Of a stretch of 64,000 bases of DNA, positions 48,734 to 57,193 are shown piece by piece. Every line of letters starts with the position of its first letter. Positions within the stretch are counted from its first letter, which is position 1. The notes beneath the pieces were generated by a model, which saw only the letters and a program-made list of their open reading frames with translations, had not been told where the DNA came from and made no database searches. The position numbers were made by a program, and so were the translations under genes. The stretch comes from Bradyrhizobium campsiandrae (lineage in GTDB: Bacteria; Pseudomonadota; Alphaproteobacteria; Rhizobiales; Xanthobacteraceae). Location of the stretch: contig NZ_JAANIH010000010.1 in assembly GCF_014529705.1 (NCBI RefSeq), positions 1-64,000 of the forward strand. The letters run 5' to 3'.

Positions 48734-49627
48734 CTAGCGCGTGTCGTTGTTGATCGCGGCCAGCGCCGCGGCGACGTCGGCCACGGTCAAGCCGGGCCCG
48801 GTCGAAGCGCTGTCGTTCGTCGGTGTGCCTTGCGCCTGTGCGAGGTAAAAGATGACGTTGCCGTCGGTGTCGACGTAGCGGGCGCTGACGCATCCAGGGT
48901 CGGGGTTCGTGCCCGGCGGTGTGGTCGAGCATCCCGTCGGCGTCCGGCAAGGGTCAGTCGGCGAGCCGGTCCCGATCATGCCCGCGGGACAGACCGGACC
49001 GGAGGCGGGCCGTCCCCCCATCACCGTCGCCGCCCGCATGCCCCCGGCCGCCCGGCTCATGTCGCTCGTTCTGGCGAGGTTGAGCGCGTTCAGGGCGGTG
49101 ACCCAAAGGTCCGTCGAATCAATGACGCCGTTCCAGGCAAGGTTGTTCTGCAGCCGCGCCGCGCTGTTCATGTCCATCGCCGCCATCACGGTCGAGCCGG
49201 TGCCGACCTGCTGGCCCGCGACCTGAAACCCTGACTGCGCGGCGCCAAGCGTCGAGCGACTGGCATCGAGACCGGCAACGACATTGCCGCTCGATTGAAA
49301 CAATGTCTGGCTGTTCAGCGCGCCGCCTTGCGCCCCAGGATCGGGAGCGGCGGGCATGTCCGGCGCATAGGAGCGAAGGGCCTGGCTTCCGGCGCCCGCC
49401 TGCGGCTTAACGGTCGGATCGGTGACGTTGGCCTTCTTGCCCGTGGTCACCGCGCATTTGACGCCGCTATTGGCGTCCTTGCGCTGCGTCGTCACCGGTA
49501 CGAGTTTGACCGTCGTGCTGGCTGTCAACGAATGTTGGCTGAGCTGTGCTGCGTCGTCGACCGGGATGGCCGCGTGCGCCTGGGTGGCCAAAGCCGCCGC
49601 CGCGACAATGATCAGGATGGTCTTCAT
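48734..49627 (-). CDS. Exported T4SS-locus protein of unknown function
   Basis: 297 residues from ATG 49627, overlapping the virB4 stop by 4 bp. It has a signal peptide (MKTILIIVAAAALATQAHA) and a low-complexity mature chain rich in Ala, Gly, Ser and Thr, with a Cys/Pro cluster (PVCPAGMIGTGSPTDPC and TPTGCSTTPPG) that may be disulphide-bonded. I do not recognise a family. Its position between virB4 and virB5 suggests a periplasmic or pilus-linked accessory part. Confidence 0.65.
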   Translation of the reverse strand: MKTILIIVAAAALATQAHAAIPVDDAAQLSQHSLTASTTVKLVPVTTQRKDANSGVKCAVTTGKKANVTDPTVKPQAGAGSQALRSYAPDMPAAPDPGAQGGALNSQTLFQSSGNVVAGLDASRSTLGAAQSGFQVAGQQVGTGSTVMAAMDMNSAARLQNNLAWNGVIDSTDLWVTALNALNLARTSDMSRAAGGMRAATVMGGRPASGPVCPAGMIGTGSPTDPCRTPTGCSTTPPGTNPDPGCVSARYVDTDGNVIFYLAQAQGTPTNDSASTGPGLTVADVAAALAAINNDTR

Positions 49628-52035
49628 GAAGGGTCTCTCCCCAGGAAGATCGGCAGCCACACCGCTGGATCGTCGCCAACGCGCGCGCGCAGCGCGTCGA
49701 GCTCGGCCACGGTCTCGGTCCGACCGGACAGCACCTTGATGAGGTCAGGCATGCTCGACAGGTTCAGCCGGGCCACGACGCTGTCCCGGCCGTGCTTGAT
49801 CAGGAAGGACCGACTTTCGGGGACGGTGCTGCGAATCCAGTCGACCTCGCGGCCCGAAAGGCGGAAAGCCTGACGATAGCTCTCGTCGTCGGCTTTGGGA
49901 TTCGGAAAGAAGATGTTGGTGCTGGTCTGCTCGATCAGCGTGTTGGACGCGCGTGAGCGGACGATATCGGCCGCAGATTGCGTGCCGAAGCCGATGATGC
50001 CGTTCTGCTTGCGGATCGTCTTCAGCTTATCGCGTATGAAGAAGGCAAAGACCTCGTCGTCGAGCAGCCGCCAGCCTTCATCAAGAAAGATCATCACCGG
50101 ATCGCCCGTGAGCAACTCCTCGGTGCGGTGGAAGATGTACATGAGCGCGGCGGTGCGAATGACGGGATCGTCGAGGACGCGCGTCATGTCGAAGCCGAAG
50201 ATGCTCGAAATCGAGAACTGGTCCTCATCGTTGTTGAACAGCCAGCCCCGCTGATCCGGCCGCATCCAGCTTTCCAAGCGCGCGAGGAGATCCCCCTCCC
50301 CCGCCCGGATGCGACCGCGCAGCAAGGTCGAGAACGCCTTCAGCGTCCGCCCGTCCGGACCCGCTGAAAGCGCCGCTGCGATTGCGTTTCGGATCACCTG
50401 CTCTTCGGAAGCGCTGAGATCGCCGCCCTTGGCCGGACGCAGCATGAAGGCGAACAGCTGGTACAGAAACTCGCGGTTCGCTGCCGAGTCGGGCAGCGAC
50501 AGCGGATTGAACCCGGTGGGCTCGCCGGGAATGAGCGCTTCATATTGACCGCCGAGAGCGCGAATAAAGATCTCAGCGCCACGATCCTTGTCGACGAAGA
50601 CGAGTTTGGGGCGCGGCTGGATGCGCTGCGTCTGCGCCGCGATGAACGATAGAAACACGGTCTTGCCCGACCCGGTCGGCCCGACGACGGTGAAGTTGCC
50701 GATGTCACGAACGTGGTGATTGTAATAGTAGGCCGTCTGCGACGTTGTCTCGAAGACCGAGATTGCGGGGCCCCAGTGGTTGCCGTCGGGGCGCCCGCTC
50801 GGATAGTTGTGCAGCGAGGCGAAGCCGGCGAAGTTTTTCGACGAGATCACAGCCTTGCGGGCGATATAGGCGAAATTGCCCGGCAGCTGCGACCAGAACG
50901 CCGGTTCGCAATTGAGGTCTTCGCGCACCCAGATCACCGACCGATCCGTCAGCGCGGCACCGGCCGCTGTCACGGCCGCGCCTACCTCGGCGAGATCGCG
51001 GCCGAGGCACATCACCGTCATGTGGTGCTCGCCATAGATCGCCTCGGAAGCCAGCAATTCGTCCCGGGCCTCGTCAAGATGCTCCGCGACGATCGAACCG
51101 GCCTCGTCGGACATATCGACTTGCCGCGACACGCGATCGATCTGCTTGGCGGCGACCGGCCGATCGACGATGGCGAAGGTCTGGGTGGCGATAAATTCGT
51201 GCGGCACCCGCAGGAGATTGTCGAACGAACCGGGACCACTTTGCGCCGGATATTCGCGGATCGAAATCATCGCGCCGAAGCGCGTGTCGTCGCGGCTGGC
51301 GCCGCGGATCTCGATGGCGTTGCGGCCGAAGAAGAGACGCTTCGTCGAGAGCGCGTCCGCAAGGTCCATGCGGGGCAGATGCATCGGCCGCGGTAGGCCG
51401 CCGTTCACGATCTGCACGAGGAATTCCAGCGGCTCGGAGAACCAGATGCCGTCGCGCCGGACCACGCCGAGTTGCCGCGCGCCATAGGCGGCCAGGTTCT
51501 CGCGAACCGCCGTCGCGGCATCGCGCAGCTCGTTGAGGGCGGTCTGAATGGCCACCGACTCGCCGGCCTCGTCCTTGCGGCCGAGAGCCTTCGTCATCAG
51601 GACGTCGAAGGTTCCGGCCTGGCCCTGGAGCGGACGGCGCACGATCGTGAGATAGATGTCGTTGACGAACATTCGACGCTTCGACAGGGAGGCGTCGTAG
51701 CGCTCGTCGATCTCGCGGCACAACGCGTTGTCGAAGGTCGACGCGATCCGTGGTTGCACCTCGCGCCGGACGATGTGCGCGGCGAGCGCGAAGCGCGAGT
51801 TGGCGAGTGTGCGGACGATGTCGTTGCGGCCGAGCAGACGGGCGTTGACCTCGCTCATGTCGGATGTCTCGAACGAGTAGCCGTCGAGCTTCAACACCGT
51901 GAGGAGCAGGCCGTCTCGCGTCTTGAGGATGTGATCGTCGACGTGGCGGGTATAGGGAATGTGCGACGCCACCGGTCGCTCACGGCGGGACACGGCGCCG
52001 AAGGTGAGCTCGTCGAGAAGGGCGCGGGCGACCAT
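49624..52035 (-). CDS. virB4: VirB4/TrbE-type T4SS ATPase
   Basis: 803 residues. An N-terminal CagE/VirB4 domain (about 1-420) precedes a RecA-like ATPase with Walker A GPTGSGKT (452-459) and Walker B VMIFLDEGWRLL (647-658), plus the conserved KTIRKQNGIIGFGTQSAADI segment. It is the largest ATPase of the channel and powers pilus assembly and substrate transfer. Only one copy lies in the window. Confidence 0.95.
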   Translation of the reverse strand: MVARALLDELTFGAVSRRERPVASHIPYTRHVDDHILKTRDGLLLTVLKLDGYSFETSDMSEVNARLLGRNDIVRTLANSRFALAAHIVRREVQPRIASTFDNALCREIDERYDASLSKRRMFVNDIYLTIVRRPLQGQAGTFDVLMTKALGRKDEAGESVAIQTALNELRDAATAVRENLAAYGARQLGVVRRDGIWFSEPLEFLVQIVNGGLPRPMHLPRMDLADALSTKRLFFGRNAIEIRGASRDDTRFGAMISIREYPAQSGPGSFDNLLRVPHEFIATQTFAIVDRPVAAKQIDRVSRQVDMSDEAGSIVAEHLDEARDELLASEAIYGEHHMTVMCLGRDLAEVGAAVTAAGAALTDRSVIWVREDLNCEPAFWSQLPGNFAYIARKAVISSKNFAGFASLHNYPSGRPDGNHWGPAISVFETTSQTAYYYNHHVRDIGNFTVVGPTGSGKTVFLSFIAAQTQRIQPRPKLVFVDKDRGAEIFIRALGGQYEALIPGEPTGFNPLSLPDSAANREFLYQLFAFMLRPAKGGDLSASEEQVIRNAIAAALSAGPDGRTLKAFSTLLRGRIRAGEGDLLARLESWMRPDQRGWLFNNDEDQFSISSIFGFDMTRVLDDPVIRTAALMYIFHRTEELLTGDPVMIFLDEGWRLLDDEVFAFFIRDKLKTIRKQNGIIGFGTQSAADIVRSRASNTLIEQTSTNIFFPNPKADDESYRQAFRLSGREVDWIRSTVPESRSFLIKHGRDSVVARLNLSSMPDLIKVLSGRTETVAELDALRARVGDDPAVWLPIFLGRDPS

Positions 52036-52042
52036 GGCAGCC

Positions 52043-52339
52043 TCACGGGGCGTAGCTGTCGGCGCCCCAGAAGGAGCGCGAGCGGGGCGGACATCTTGTC
52101 GAGCGGACGAACAGGATCTCGAAGATACGGTCGTCGCGAAGAGTCATCACGTAGCCGAACAGATGGAGCGGAATCGCGACCAGCAGCATGAAGAGATTGT
52201 GGGTGACAAGGAAGCACACGCTCGAGACCACGCCGTTGAACATGAAGTACATATACGGCACGCCCATCAGCGTCGGCGCGCGAGTGAGGGCTTTGACCAG
52301 CGGGGTGATAAGCGGATCATCGAGCTCGGCTTCGGTCAT
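52043..52339 (-). CDS. virB3: VirB3-type T4SS membrane protein
   Basis: 98 residues with two closely spaced membrane helices in the middle (MYFMFNGVVSSVCFLVTHNL and LFMLLVAIPLHLFGYVM) and the family-like LTRAPTLMGVPYMYF start. It overlaps virB2 by 4 bp and lies 7 bp before virB4. Confidence 0.9.
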   Translation of the reverse strand: MTEAELDDPLITPLVKALTRAPTLMGVPYMYFMFNGVVSSVCFLVTHNLFMLLVAIPLHLFGYVMTLRDDRIFEILFVRSTRCPPRSRSFWGADSYAP

Positions 52340-52638
52340 TGGCCGACCGCCGACTGGAAGAATTGGACGATTTGCGCCGAGCCGAACACCAGAACGATGC
52401 CGAAAATGACGCTACCGGCGATGCCCCACGTCAGACGGCCGGACCAGGCGAACAGACCGCACGCGATGACGGCCAGTGTCGCCAGCGCGGTGGCGATCGG
52501 GCCTGTCAAAGCCTGAACCAACTGCGTGAGCGTGGATTGCACGGGTTGCAGCGTCCCGCCCGACTGTGCCGCGGCGTCGACGACGCTGAGCGCCACAAGG
52601 CTCAGAGCGAGGGGCGTGCGCGAAATCCATCGAGTCAT
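52336..52638 (-). CDS. virB2: VirB2-type pilin
   Basis: 100 residues. A long signal peptide (about 1-25, cleavage near DAAA-QS) is followed by two hydrophobic helices (GPIATALATLAVIACGLFA and WGIAGSVIFGIVLVFGSAQI) separated by a short polar loop, the pilin hairpin. Major subunit of the conjugative pilus. Confidence 0.9.
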   Translation of the reverse strand: MTRWISRTPLALSLVALSVVDAAAQSGGTLQPVQSTLTQLVQALTGPIATALATLAVIACGLFAWSGRLTWGIAGSVIFGIVLVFGSAQIVQFFQSAVGQ

Positions 52639-52651
52639 CTAGTCCTCCCTG

Positions 52652-53350
52652 TCAATCGACGTGCATGACGAAACCATCGTTCCAATGCCTTCCGGCTTGG
52701 GGACGCGCCGCATCGGGCCGCGTGGCGAGTTCGACGACGTCAGGCTGGGCGGACGCGAGAGCGCCAGCGCCGCGAGGATCCGGCCAGCTGTAGAAATCGT
52801 TGATGACTTGGGCGACGAACCGAACGGTCTCGGGATAGGGAGGAACACCACGGCTCTTGGCGACGGCTTCCTCGCCGGCGTTGTAGGCCGCGAGGATAAA
52901 GAACGGGTTCTTGTATTTGTCTTGGAGGCTGCGCAGGAAGCGGATGCCGCCGCGCACGTTATCGGCGGGGCTGCAGAGGTCGACGTTGAAGCGCTGCGCG
53001 GTCTGCGGAAGCAGCTGCATCAGGCCGAACGCCCCCTTTCCGGAGAGCGCCATCGAGTTGTACTGGCTTTCGCTCTTCGCCACCGACTGAGCGAATTCGG
53101 GCGAGAACTTCTCCTCTGTGGCGATGCGTGCCACCAGCGCTCGCGCCTCGTCGGGCGCCATCGCCTTCGCGCCGCCGCACGGCCGCGCCGCTTCATTCGC
53201 GTCGAGGCGGAATCGCGGCGTGTCCAGTGGAATGACGCGGCCGGAGGCATCGACGGTCGCGAGGTGCGAAACGTTCGCTGCGTCCTGAGCGTTTGCGCCG
53301 GCGCAGGCCACCATCATCCCCAATCCGATCGCCGCGATTCGCTTCGACAT
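52652..53350 (-). CDS. virB1: VirB1-type lytic transglycosylase
   Basis: 232 residues from ATG 53350, where a signal peptide starts (MSKRIAAIGLGMMVACAGAN). The SLT domain runs from about 75 to 190, with catalytic Glu94 in AKSESQYNSMAL, GAFGLMQLLPQTA and FILAAYNAGEEAV. It opens the peptidoglycan for the channel. First gene of the minus-strand operon that runs uninterrupted to virD4 at 40412. Confidence 0.92.
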   Translation of the reverse strand: MSKRIAAIGLGMMVACAGANAQDAANVSHLATVDASGRVIPLDTPRFRLDANEAARPCGGAKAMAPDEARALVARIATEEKFSPEFAQSVAKSESQYNSMALSGKGAFGLMQLLPQTAQRFNVDLCSPADNVRGGIRFLRSLQDKYKNPFFILAAYNAGEEAVAKSRGVPPYPETVRFVAQVINDFYSWPDPRGAGALASAQPDVVELATRPDAARPQAGRHWNDGFVMHVD

Positions 53351-53381
53351 GCCCCTAGGCTCTCCACTTTTCAATAGACAA

Positions 53382-53413
53382 TATATTAGATGTTGTTACC
53401 TTGGCAACAGGTT
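53382..53413. promoter_or_regulatory. Divergent virB / trbM-like promoter with operator-like dyad
   Basis: An AT-rich 15-mer TATATTAGATGTTGT (53382-53396) overlaps a dyad TGTTACC-TT-GGCAACA (53394-53409). On the minus strand TTGCCA and TATATT are separated by 16 bp and face virB1. The same 15-mer recurs at 56073-56087. A regulator that controls both arms from here is inferred. Confidence 0.5.
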
Positions 53414-53450
53414 AGTGAATGACGTCCCCAGCTCGATCCGGAGGGATGGA

Positions 53451-53942
53451 ATGAAACGCTGCTCAGTCCTGCTGGCCGGCCTCAGCCTCGGCCTCGTGCA
53501 ACCCGCCCCACCTGCGGCGGCGCAGGACGCTTCGTTCGGGTGCAAGGTCTTGCTGTGCGCGGCGGCCAGCAATCCGGGATGGTCCAGCATCCCCTACTGC
53601 GTGCCGGTCATGCAGGAACTGTTTCGCCGGCTCGCCCGCGGCGGCGGCTGGCCAACCTGTTCTGAAGGGCATGCCAGCGGCCCGGGCTATGAGCCTTACG
53701 AAGCCTGTCCGGTAGGCCTAACACCGGTCGCAGGCTTGCCGGGCGGAGAAACATCGCCATCCGCCAACGGAGAGCTGTGCGCCGATCTGTCCAAGCCCGA
53801 GCGCATGTGCTCAGGAAGCGATGGCGGTTGCACGACGACCTATCCGACGACGCCGCGCCAGCGCCGCAGCGAGCCCTACTACGTCGACATCAGCTCGGCC
53901 AACGGCGTGCAGCGCTTCTATTTCTCGCTGCAGGGCTACTAG
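53451..53942 (+). CDS. TrbM/KikA-like exported conjugation protein
   Basis: 163 residues from ATG 53451 with a GGAGGG ribosome binding site. A signal peptide (cleavage near AAA-QD) is followed by FGCKVLLCAAASNPGW, the cysteine motif typical of the start of TrbM/KikA/MpfK proteins, and a total of about nine cysteines likely to form disulphides. It ends PYYVDISSANGVQRFYFS. The exact role in mating-pair formation is not settled for the family. First gene of the plus-strand cluster divergent from virB1. Confidence 0.7.
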   Translation: MKRCSVLLAGLSLGLVQPAPPAAAQDASFGCKVLLCAAASNPGWSSIPYCVPVMQELFRRLARGGGWPTCSEGHASGPGYEPYEACPVGLTPVAGLPGGETSPSANGELCADLSKPERMCSGSDGGCTTTYPTTPRQRRSEPYYVDISSANGVQRFYFSLQGY

Positions 53943-53943
53943 A

Positions 53944-54546
53944 ATGGGCCGGGCATGGCTGATGGCCGCGATTCTGGCCCTGCCACTCACCGCAACAAGG
54001 GTAACGGCGCAATCCGCGTCGCCCTGGTTTCCAGTTCCAGCGGACGCCATCTATCTGACAGGCGACAGCTGGTCGGCCGGCGACGTGACCTATCGTCTTT
54101 ATGGCGTCCAGGCCTGCCTGCGTGACACGAGCTTCACCAACGGCCACGGCCTCAAACGCGACTGCGGCGAGGCTTCGCTCGCCATGCTTGTCGCACTGGT
54201 TCGCGATCTCAGACCGCAGTGCTACGACGCGGCCGAATCGCCGCAGCTGCGAACCGTCTTCGTGTTCTGCCTAGCCAGCCCGAGCAAGGGCGCCGCGGCG
54301 GGCTCACGCATCGATCTCGGCACAGCTCTGATTTCAACCGGCTTCGCCTTCGCCGCGCTCAAACCGGACGGCCAGCCGGTTCACGCGCCGTACTTCGTGG
54401 CCCAGCTTGTCGCCCAGAGATCCAAGGCGGGATTGTGGGCGTTCGCCGACCTCCCCGATCCGAACGCGATCATTCTGCGCGCCCTGCGGCAGGCTTCGCC
54501 TGCTCCCGCGTCCGGGATGCCAGGAGCAAACCCAGCGACCCCATAG
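53944..54546 (+). CDS. Exported SNase-like protein, probably inactive (first paralogue)
   Basis: 200 residues from ATG 53944, 1 bp after the preceding stop. A signal peptide (cleavage near VTA-QS) leads to a staphylococcal-nuclease-like OB-fold core with VTYRLYGVQACLRD where active nucleases have RLxGIDxPE, so the metal-binding Asp and the catalytic Glu are not conserved. It is related to the product of 54899-55486. It may bind rather than cut DNA in the periplasm (inference). Confidence 0.65.
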   Translation: MGRAWLMAAILALPLTATRVTAQSASPWFPVPADAIYLTGDSWSAGDVTYRLYGVQACLRDTSFTNGHGLKRDCGEASLAMLVALVRDLRPQCYDAAESPQLRTVFVFCLASPSKGAAAGSRIDLGTALISTGFAFAALKPDGQPVHAPYFVAQLVAQRSKAGLWAFADLPDPNAIILRALRQASPAPASGMPGANPATP

Positions 54547-54573
54547 GACTCAACGTCAGCACGAGGAGCGACC

Positions 54574-54912
54574 ATGCGAACCACAAATCTCTTCATCGTC
54601 CGTGGCTTTGTCGGGCAGGCGCCGAAGGCGTTTAACAAATCCGCCAAGATCCACATCGCGACCGACCGCGGGTGGACTGACGCCAAGGGCGAGCGGCACG
54701 AGGAGACCGACTGGGTAACGGTCAGCGTCCTCAATGAAAAAGCCGCGGCCTGGGTCATCGCCAATGTCGCGAAAGGCGATCCGGTCTATGCCGAATGCCG
54801 CATCGCCGACGGCTCCTACAAGAAGGACGGCGAGACGATCTACACGACCGACATCATCGCCAACGTCTTCCACAAGCTCGATCTCGGTGCGCGCGACGAT
54901 GCCGCGGCGTGA
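54574..54912 (+). CDS. ssb: Single-stranded DNA-binding protein
   Basis: 112 residues: an OB-fold SSB domain (MRTTNLFIVRGFVGQAPKAF, then ETDWVTVSVLNEKAA and YAECRIADGSYKKDGE) that lacks the long acidic C-terminal tail of housekeeping SSB. It probably coats transferred or replicating element DNA. It lies between two exported SNase-like genes and overlaps the second by 14 bp. Confidence 0.85.
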   Translation: MRTTNLFIVRGFVGQAPKAFNKSAKIHIATDRGWTDAKGERHEETDWVTVSVLNEKAAAWVIANVAKGDPVYAECRIADGSYKKDGETIYTTDIIANVFHKLDLGARDDAAA

Positions 54913-55486
54913 CACCGTGTTTCTCGCCATCTCGCTCCTGGCGGCCGCGACGACAACCAAGGCTGGCGCGCAGCCGGCCGATCGGAACGAGGGCATTTAC
55001 GCGCCGCAGCTGCCGCTTCAATCGCCGCCGCTGCGGGTCGAGGTCATCAATGGGGTGCGGTTCCGCGATATCGAGACGGGCGCGGCCTACCGGCTCTACG
55101 GCATTGATACCTGCGCGCCGGAGCAGACCGCGCGCTTGGGCAGGCAGCCCTGGCCGTGCGGCACGATGGCGACATCGTGGCTCGTCACGGCGACCCTCAA
55201 CGCCTGGCTCGCCTGCAGGACATTGCGGGACGAGGCGTCAGAGCACCTGGTGCGGTGCGCCACGGCGGGCCATCCCGACATCGCTGCCGATATGTTGCGC
55301 GCCGGCATCGCCGTAGCGCTCCCCGGAACGGACAGGGACCCGGCGATCCGTGCCTACGTCCAAGCCGAGCAGGACGCGCGCAAAGCCTATCGGGGGCTCT
55401 GGTCGAGTACATTCCAGATGCCCTGGGAGTGGCGTGCCAAACGCCCGGCCGCGCCGCCGCTCGCCCGGTTCGAGGCAACGCCATGA
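54899..55486 (+). CDS. Exported SNase-like thermonuclease-family protein (second paralogue)
   Basis: 195 residues from ATG 54899, inside the end of ssb. A signal peptide (cleavage near AGA-QP) is followed by an SNase-like domain containing AAYRLYGIDTCAPEQTA. The Asp is kept, but two residues are inserted before the Pro-Glu pair compared with the usual IDTPE. The domain ends RKAYRGLWSSTFQMPWEWR, a common end for this family. Activity is uncertain. Coupled to the next gene by an ATGA overlap. Confidence 0.75.
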   Translation: MPRRDTVFLAISLLAAATTTKAGAQPADRNEGIYAPQLPLQSPPLRVEVINGVRFRDIETGAAYRLYGIDTCAPEQTARLGRQPWPCGTMATSWLVTATLNAWLACRTLRDEASEHLVRCATAGHPDIAADMLRAGIAVALPGTDRDPAIRAYVQAEQDARKAYRGLWSSTFQMPWEWRAKRPAAPPLARFEATP

Positions 55487-56034
55487 GCCGTACCGCCGTC
55501 GTTCTCTCTCTTCCCATCATGCTCGTGCTGTCAGCCTGCGCCGCGCCGCAGCCATGGCCGGTGACGGACTATGGGCCGCCCGCGCGCGAACCGATGTACA
55601 CCCCCGCCGCCGTCAAGCCCGGCCGTCTGGAATATGCCCCCGATCGGTCGACGTTTGCCCCCATCCTTACCGAGCGTTTTCCCTATCCGACCCAGCCGGA
55701 GGCGAACGCGGCCTATCGTCGGCTTCTCGCCGGCTCTGCCCGGGAAGGCAACTTCCCCGCATCGGTGTGGCTGTTCGGGTGCAAGCCGGGCGCGCTGGAC
55801 GAACAAACCGCCCGTGTGATCCGCTACCGCGGTCCCGTCGTCCATTGCGCGACGGATTTTCTGGACGGCAGTGGCCGTCGCCTTCGCCGCGAAGCGGTAA
55901 ATTTTTATTACTACGGCGACGTCTGGAACATGCAGCCCGTCTACCCGCCGCGCAGCGTGGTGCCATGGCGCAATCGGGAGCGTTCGCCGAAGGATTTCTG
56001 GCGGTGGCTGCCCGGCCGCGACCGCTACGAATAG
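55483..56034 (+). CDS. Conjugation-region lipoprotein of unknown function
   Basis: 183 residues. A lipoprotein signal with lipobox LSAC (Cys19) is followed by a proline/tyrosine-rich mature part with two cysteines and the segments TERFPYPTQPEANAAYRRLL and AVNFYYYGDVWNMQPVYPP. I do not recognise the family. Its position in the plus-strand cluster of exported proteins suggests a part of the mating apparatus. Confidence 0.65.
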   Translation: MSRTAVVLSLPIMLVLSACAAPQPWPVTDYGPPAREPMYTPAAVKPGRLEYAPDRSTFAPILTERFPYPTQPEANAAYRRLLAGSAREGNFPASVWLFGCKPGALDEQTARVIRYRGPVVHCATDFLDGSGRRLRREAVNFYYYGDVWNMQPVYPPRSVVPWRNRERSPKDFWRWLPGRDRYE

Positions 56035-56045
56035 CAGGCGGCACA

Positions 56046-56702
56046 ATGCGCGCGGCAAGGCAGTTGAGTCATTATATTAGATGTTGTATTAAAGGCACAT
56101 CGCCGGCCTTTCGCAGCTCTGCCATTTTTGTCCTGGCGATGGGGATCGCAGGGATGATGAACACCCAAGCCCGCGCGCAAACGGTGACGCCCGATCCGGG
56201 GACGTGGCGACCGATGGCATATGCGGATCTTCAGCTGCCCTCTCGCGCGACCGCCACCTACACCGACATCTGGAAGGACGCGATCGAACGCAACAACCAA
56301 GGCTATCGGCAGCGTGGGGATCATCGCTTCGCGGGCGGCAATGCGCCCGTCACCGAAGCCCATTTCGTCATCTGGAGCCGCGGTCGTTCCGTTGTCCTCA
56401 GTATCCTCAACACGGCGATTGGATGCACGATCAAGACCGCAGTGCCGCAGGCGCGCGCGACGGTGAAGCTCTGCCCCATGCGGATTGCGATTTACGAGGG
56501 GATCCAGGTGCGCACTCTCGAGGGCGGCCGCGCTTGCTTCCTTGAGCTTGAGCCAGGCGCATCGCCCGATCCGACGGTGTCCGCGGCCTATGCATCCTAC
56601 GACGTTCCGAACCGGACGTTGAAGACGGGCATGATCGTCAACCATAACGCTGTCGACGGCTGCTCGCTGGATGTGCCGCTGAACCGCCGCGACGCTGATT
56701 GA
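56046..56702 (+). CDS. Exported protein of unknown function
   Basis: 218 residues from ATG 56046. A hydrophobic stretch SSAIFVLAMGIAGMM with a likely cleavage after ARA-Q marks export. The start is uncertain: the first ~30 residues are encoded over the AT-rich 15-mer (56073-56087) that also precedes the TrbM-like gene, so translation may begin at ATG 56139 instead. The mature part has four cysteines and a segment FVIWSRGRSVVLSILNTAIG. No family recognised. Confidence 0.6.
   Translation: MRAARQLSHYIRCCIKGTSPAFRSSAIFVLAMGIAGMMNTQARAQTVTPDPGTWRPMAYADLQLPSRATATYTDIWKDAIERNNQGYRQRGDHRFAGGNAPVTEAHFVIWSRGRSVVLSILNTAIGCTIKTAVPQARATVKLCPMRIAIYEGIQVRTLEGGRACFLELEPGASPDPTVSAAYASYDVPNRTLKTGMIVNHNAVDGCSLDVPLNRRDAD
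56073..56087 (+). promoter_or_regulatory. Second copy of the AT-rich 15-mer
   Basis: Identical to 53382-53396. In both cases it lies about 51-54 bp before an in-frame ATG of an exported-protein gene (53451 and 56139). In such GC-rich DNA, a shared promoter or operator element is a reasonable inference. Confidence 0.4.
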
Positions 56703-56716
56703 GGAGAACAATAGAA

Positions 56717-57193
56717 ATGCACTTTCGGATGATCTGTCTGCTTGCTGCGACCGCCCTTGTCGGCGCGGTGCCAGCAGCCGCGGCCGACGCGGCTTTCAGC
56801 TACAAGACCTCGTATCGCAACGTGACCCAGGACCCCGACAAGGTCTGGACGGGTGATGCGCTCGCGGCCGGCTCGTCCGGCACCGTGACCATTCACGAAT
56901 ATGAATTGCGCACGCCGCGCGGCGACTTCTTGATCTCGCAGATTTGGAACGACGACTGCACATCCGGCACCTGCCCTACCCGCCTTGTGCGCGTCGCCCC
57001 CCATCAGCAGCCGACCGTCCTGGTCGACGATATGATGCATCAGATCGTGCCTCCTGATGATCCGCGCTTCGCCGCGATGGCCGCCGACAAGGCGCAGGCG
57101 GCGTTCGCACAGCGTCCCTTCGCGTTGACCGACGACGGGAAGACGCTCGTCAACGGCGATTTCACCTTTGCGATTCCGGAGGGCAAGCCATGA
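56717..57193 (+). CDS. Exported protein of unknown function
   Basis: 158 residues from ATG 56717, with GAGGAG at 56701; the TTG at 56699 is less likely. A signal peptide (MHFRMICLLAATALVGAV, cleavage near AAA-DA) is followed by a small beta-rich domain with two cysteines (DDCTSGTCPTRL). No family recognised. The stop overlaps the next start (ATGA). Confidence 0.65.
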   Translation: MHFRMICLLAATALVGAVPAAAADAAFSYKTSYRNVTQDPDKVWTGDALAAGSSGTVTIHEYELRTPRGDFLISQIWNDDCTSGTCPTRLVRVAPHQQPTVLVDDMMHQIVPPDDPRFAAMAADKAQAAFAQRPFALTDDGKTLVNGDFTFAIPEGKP

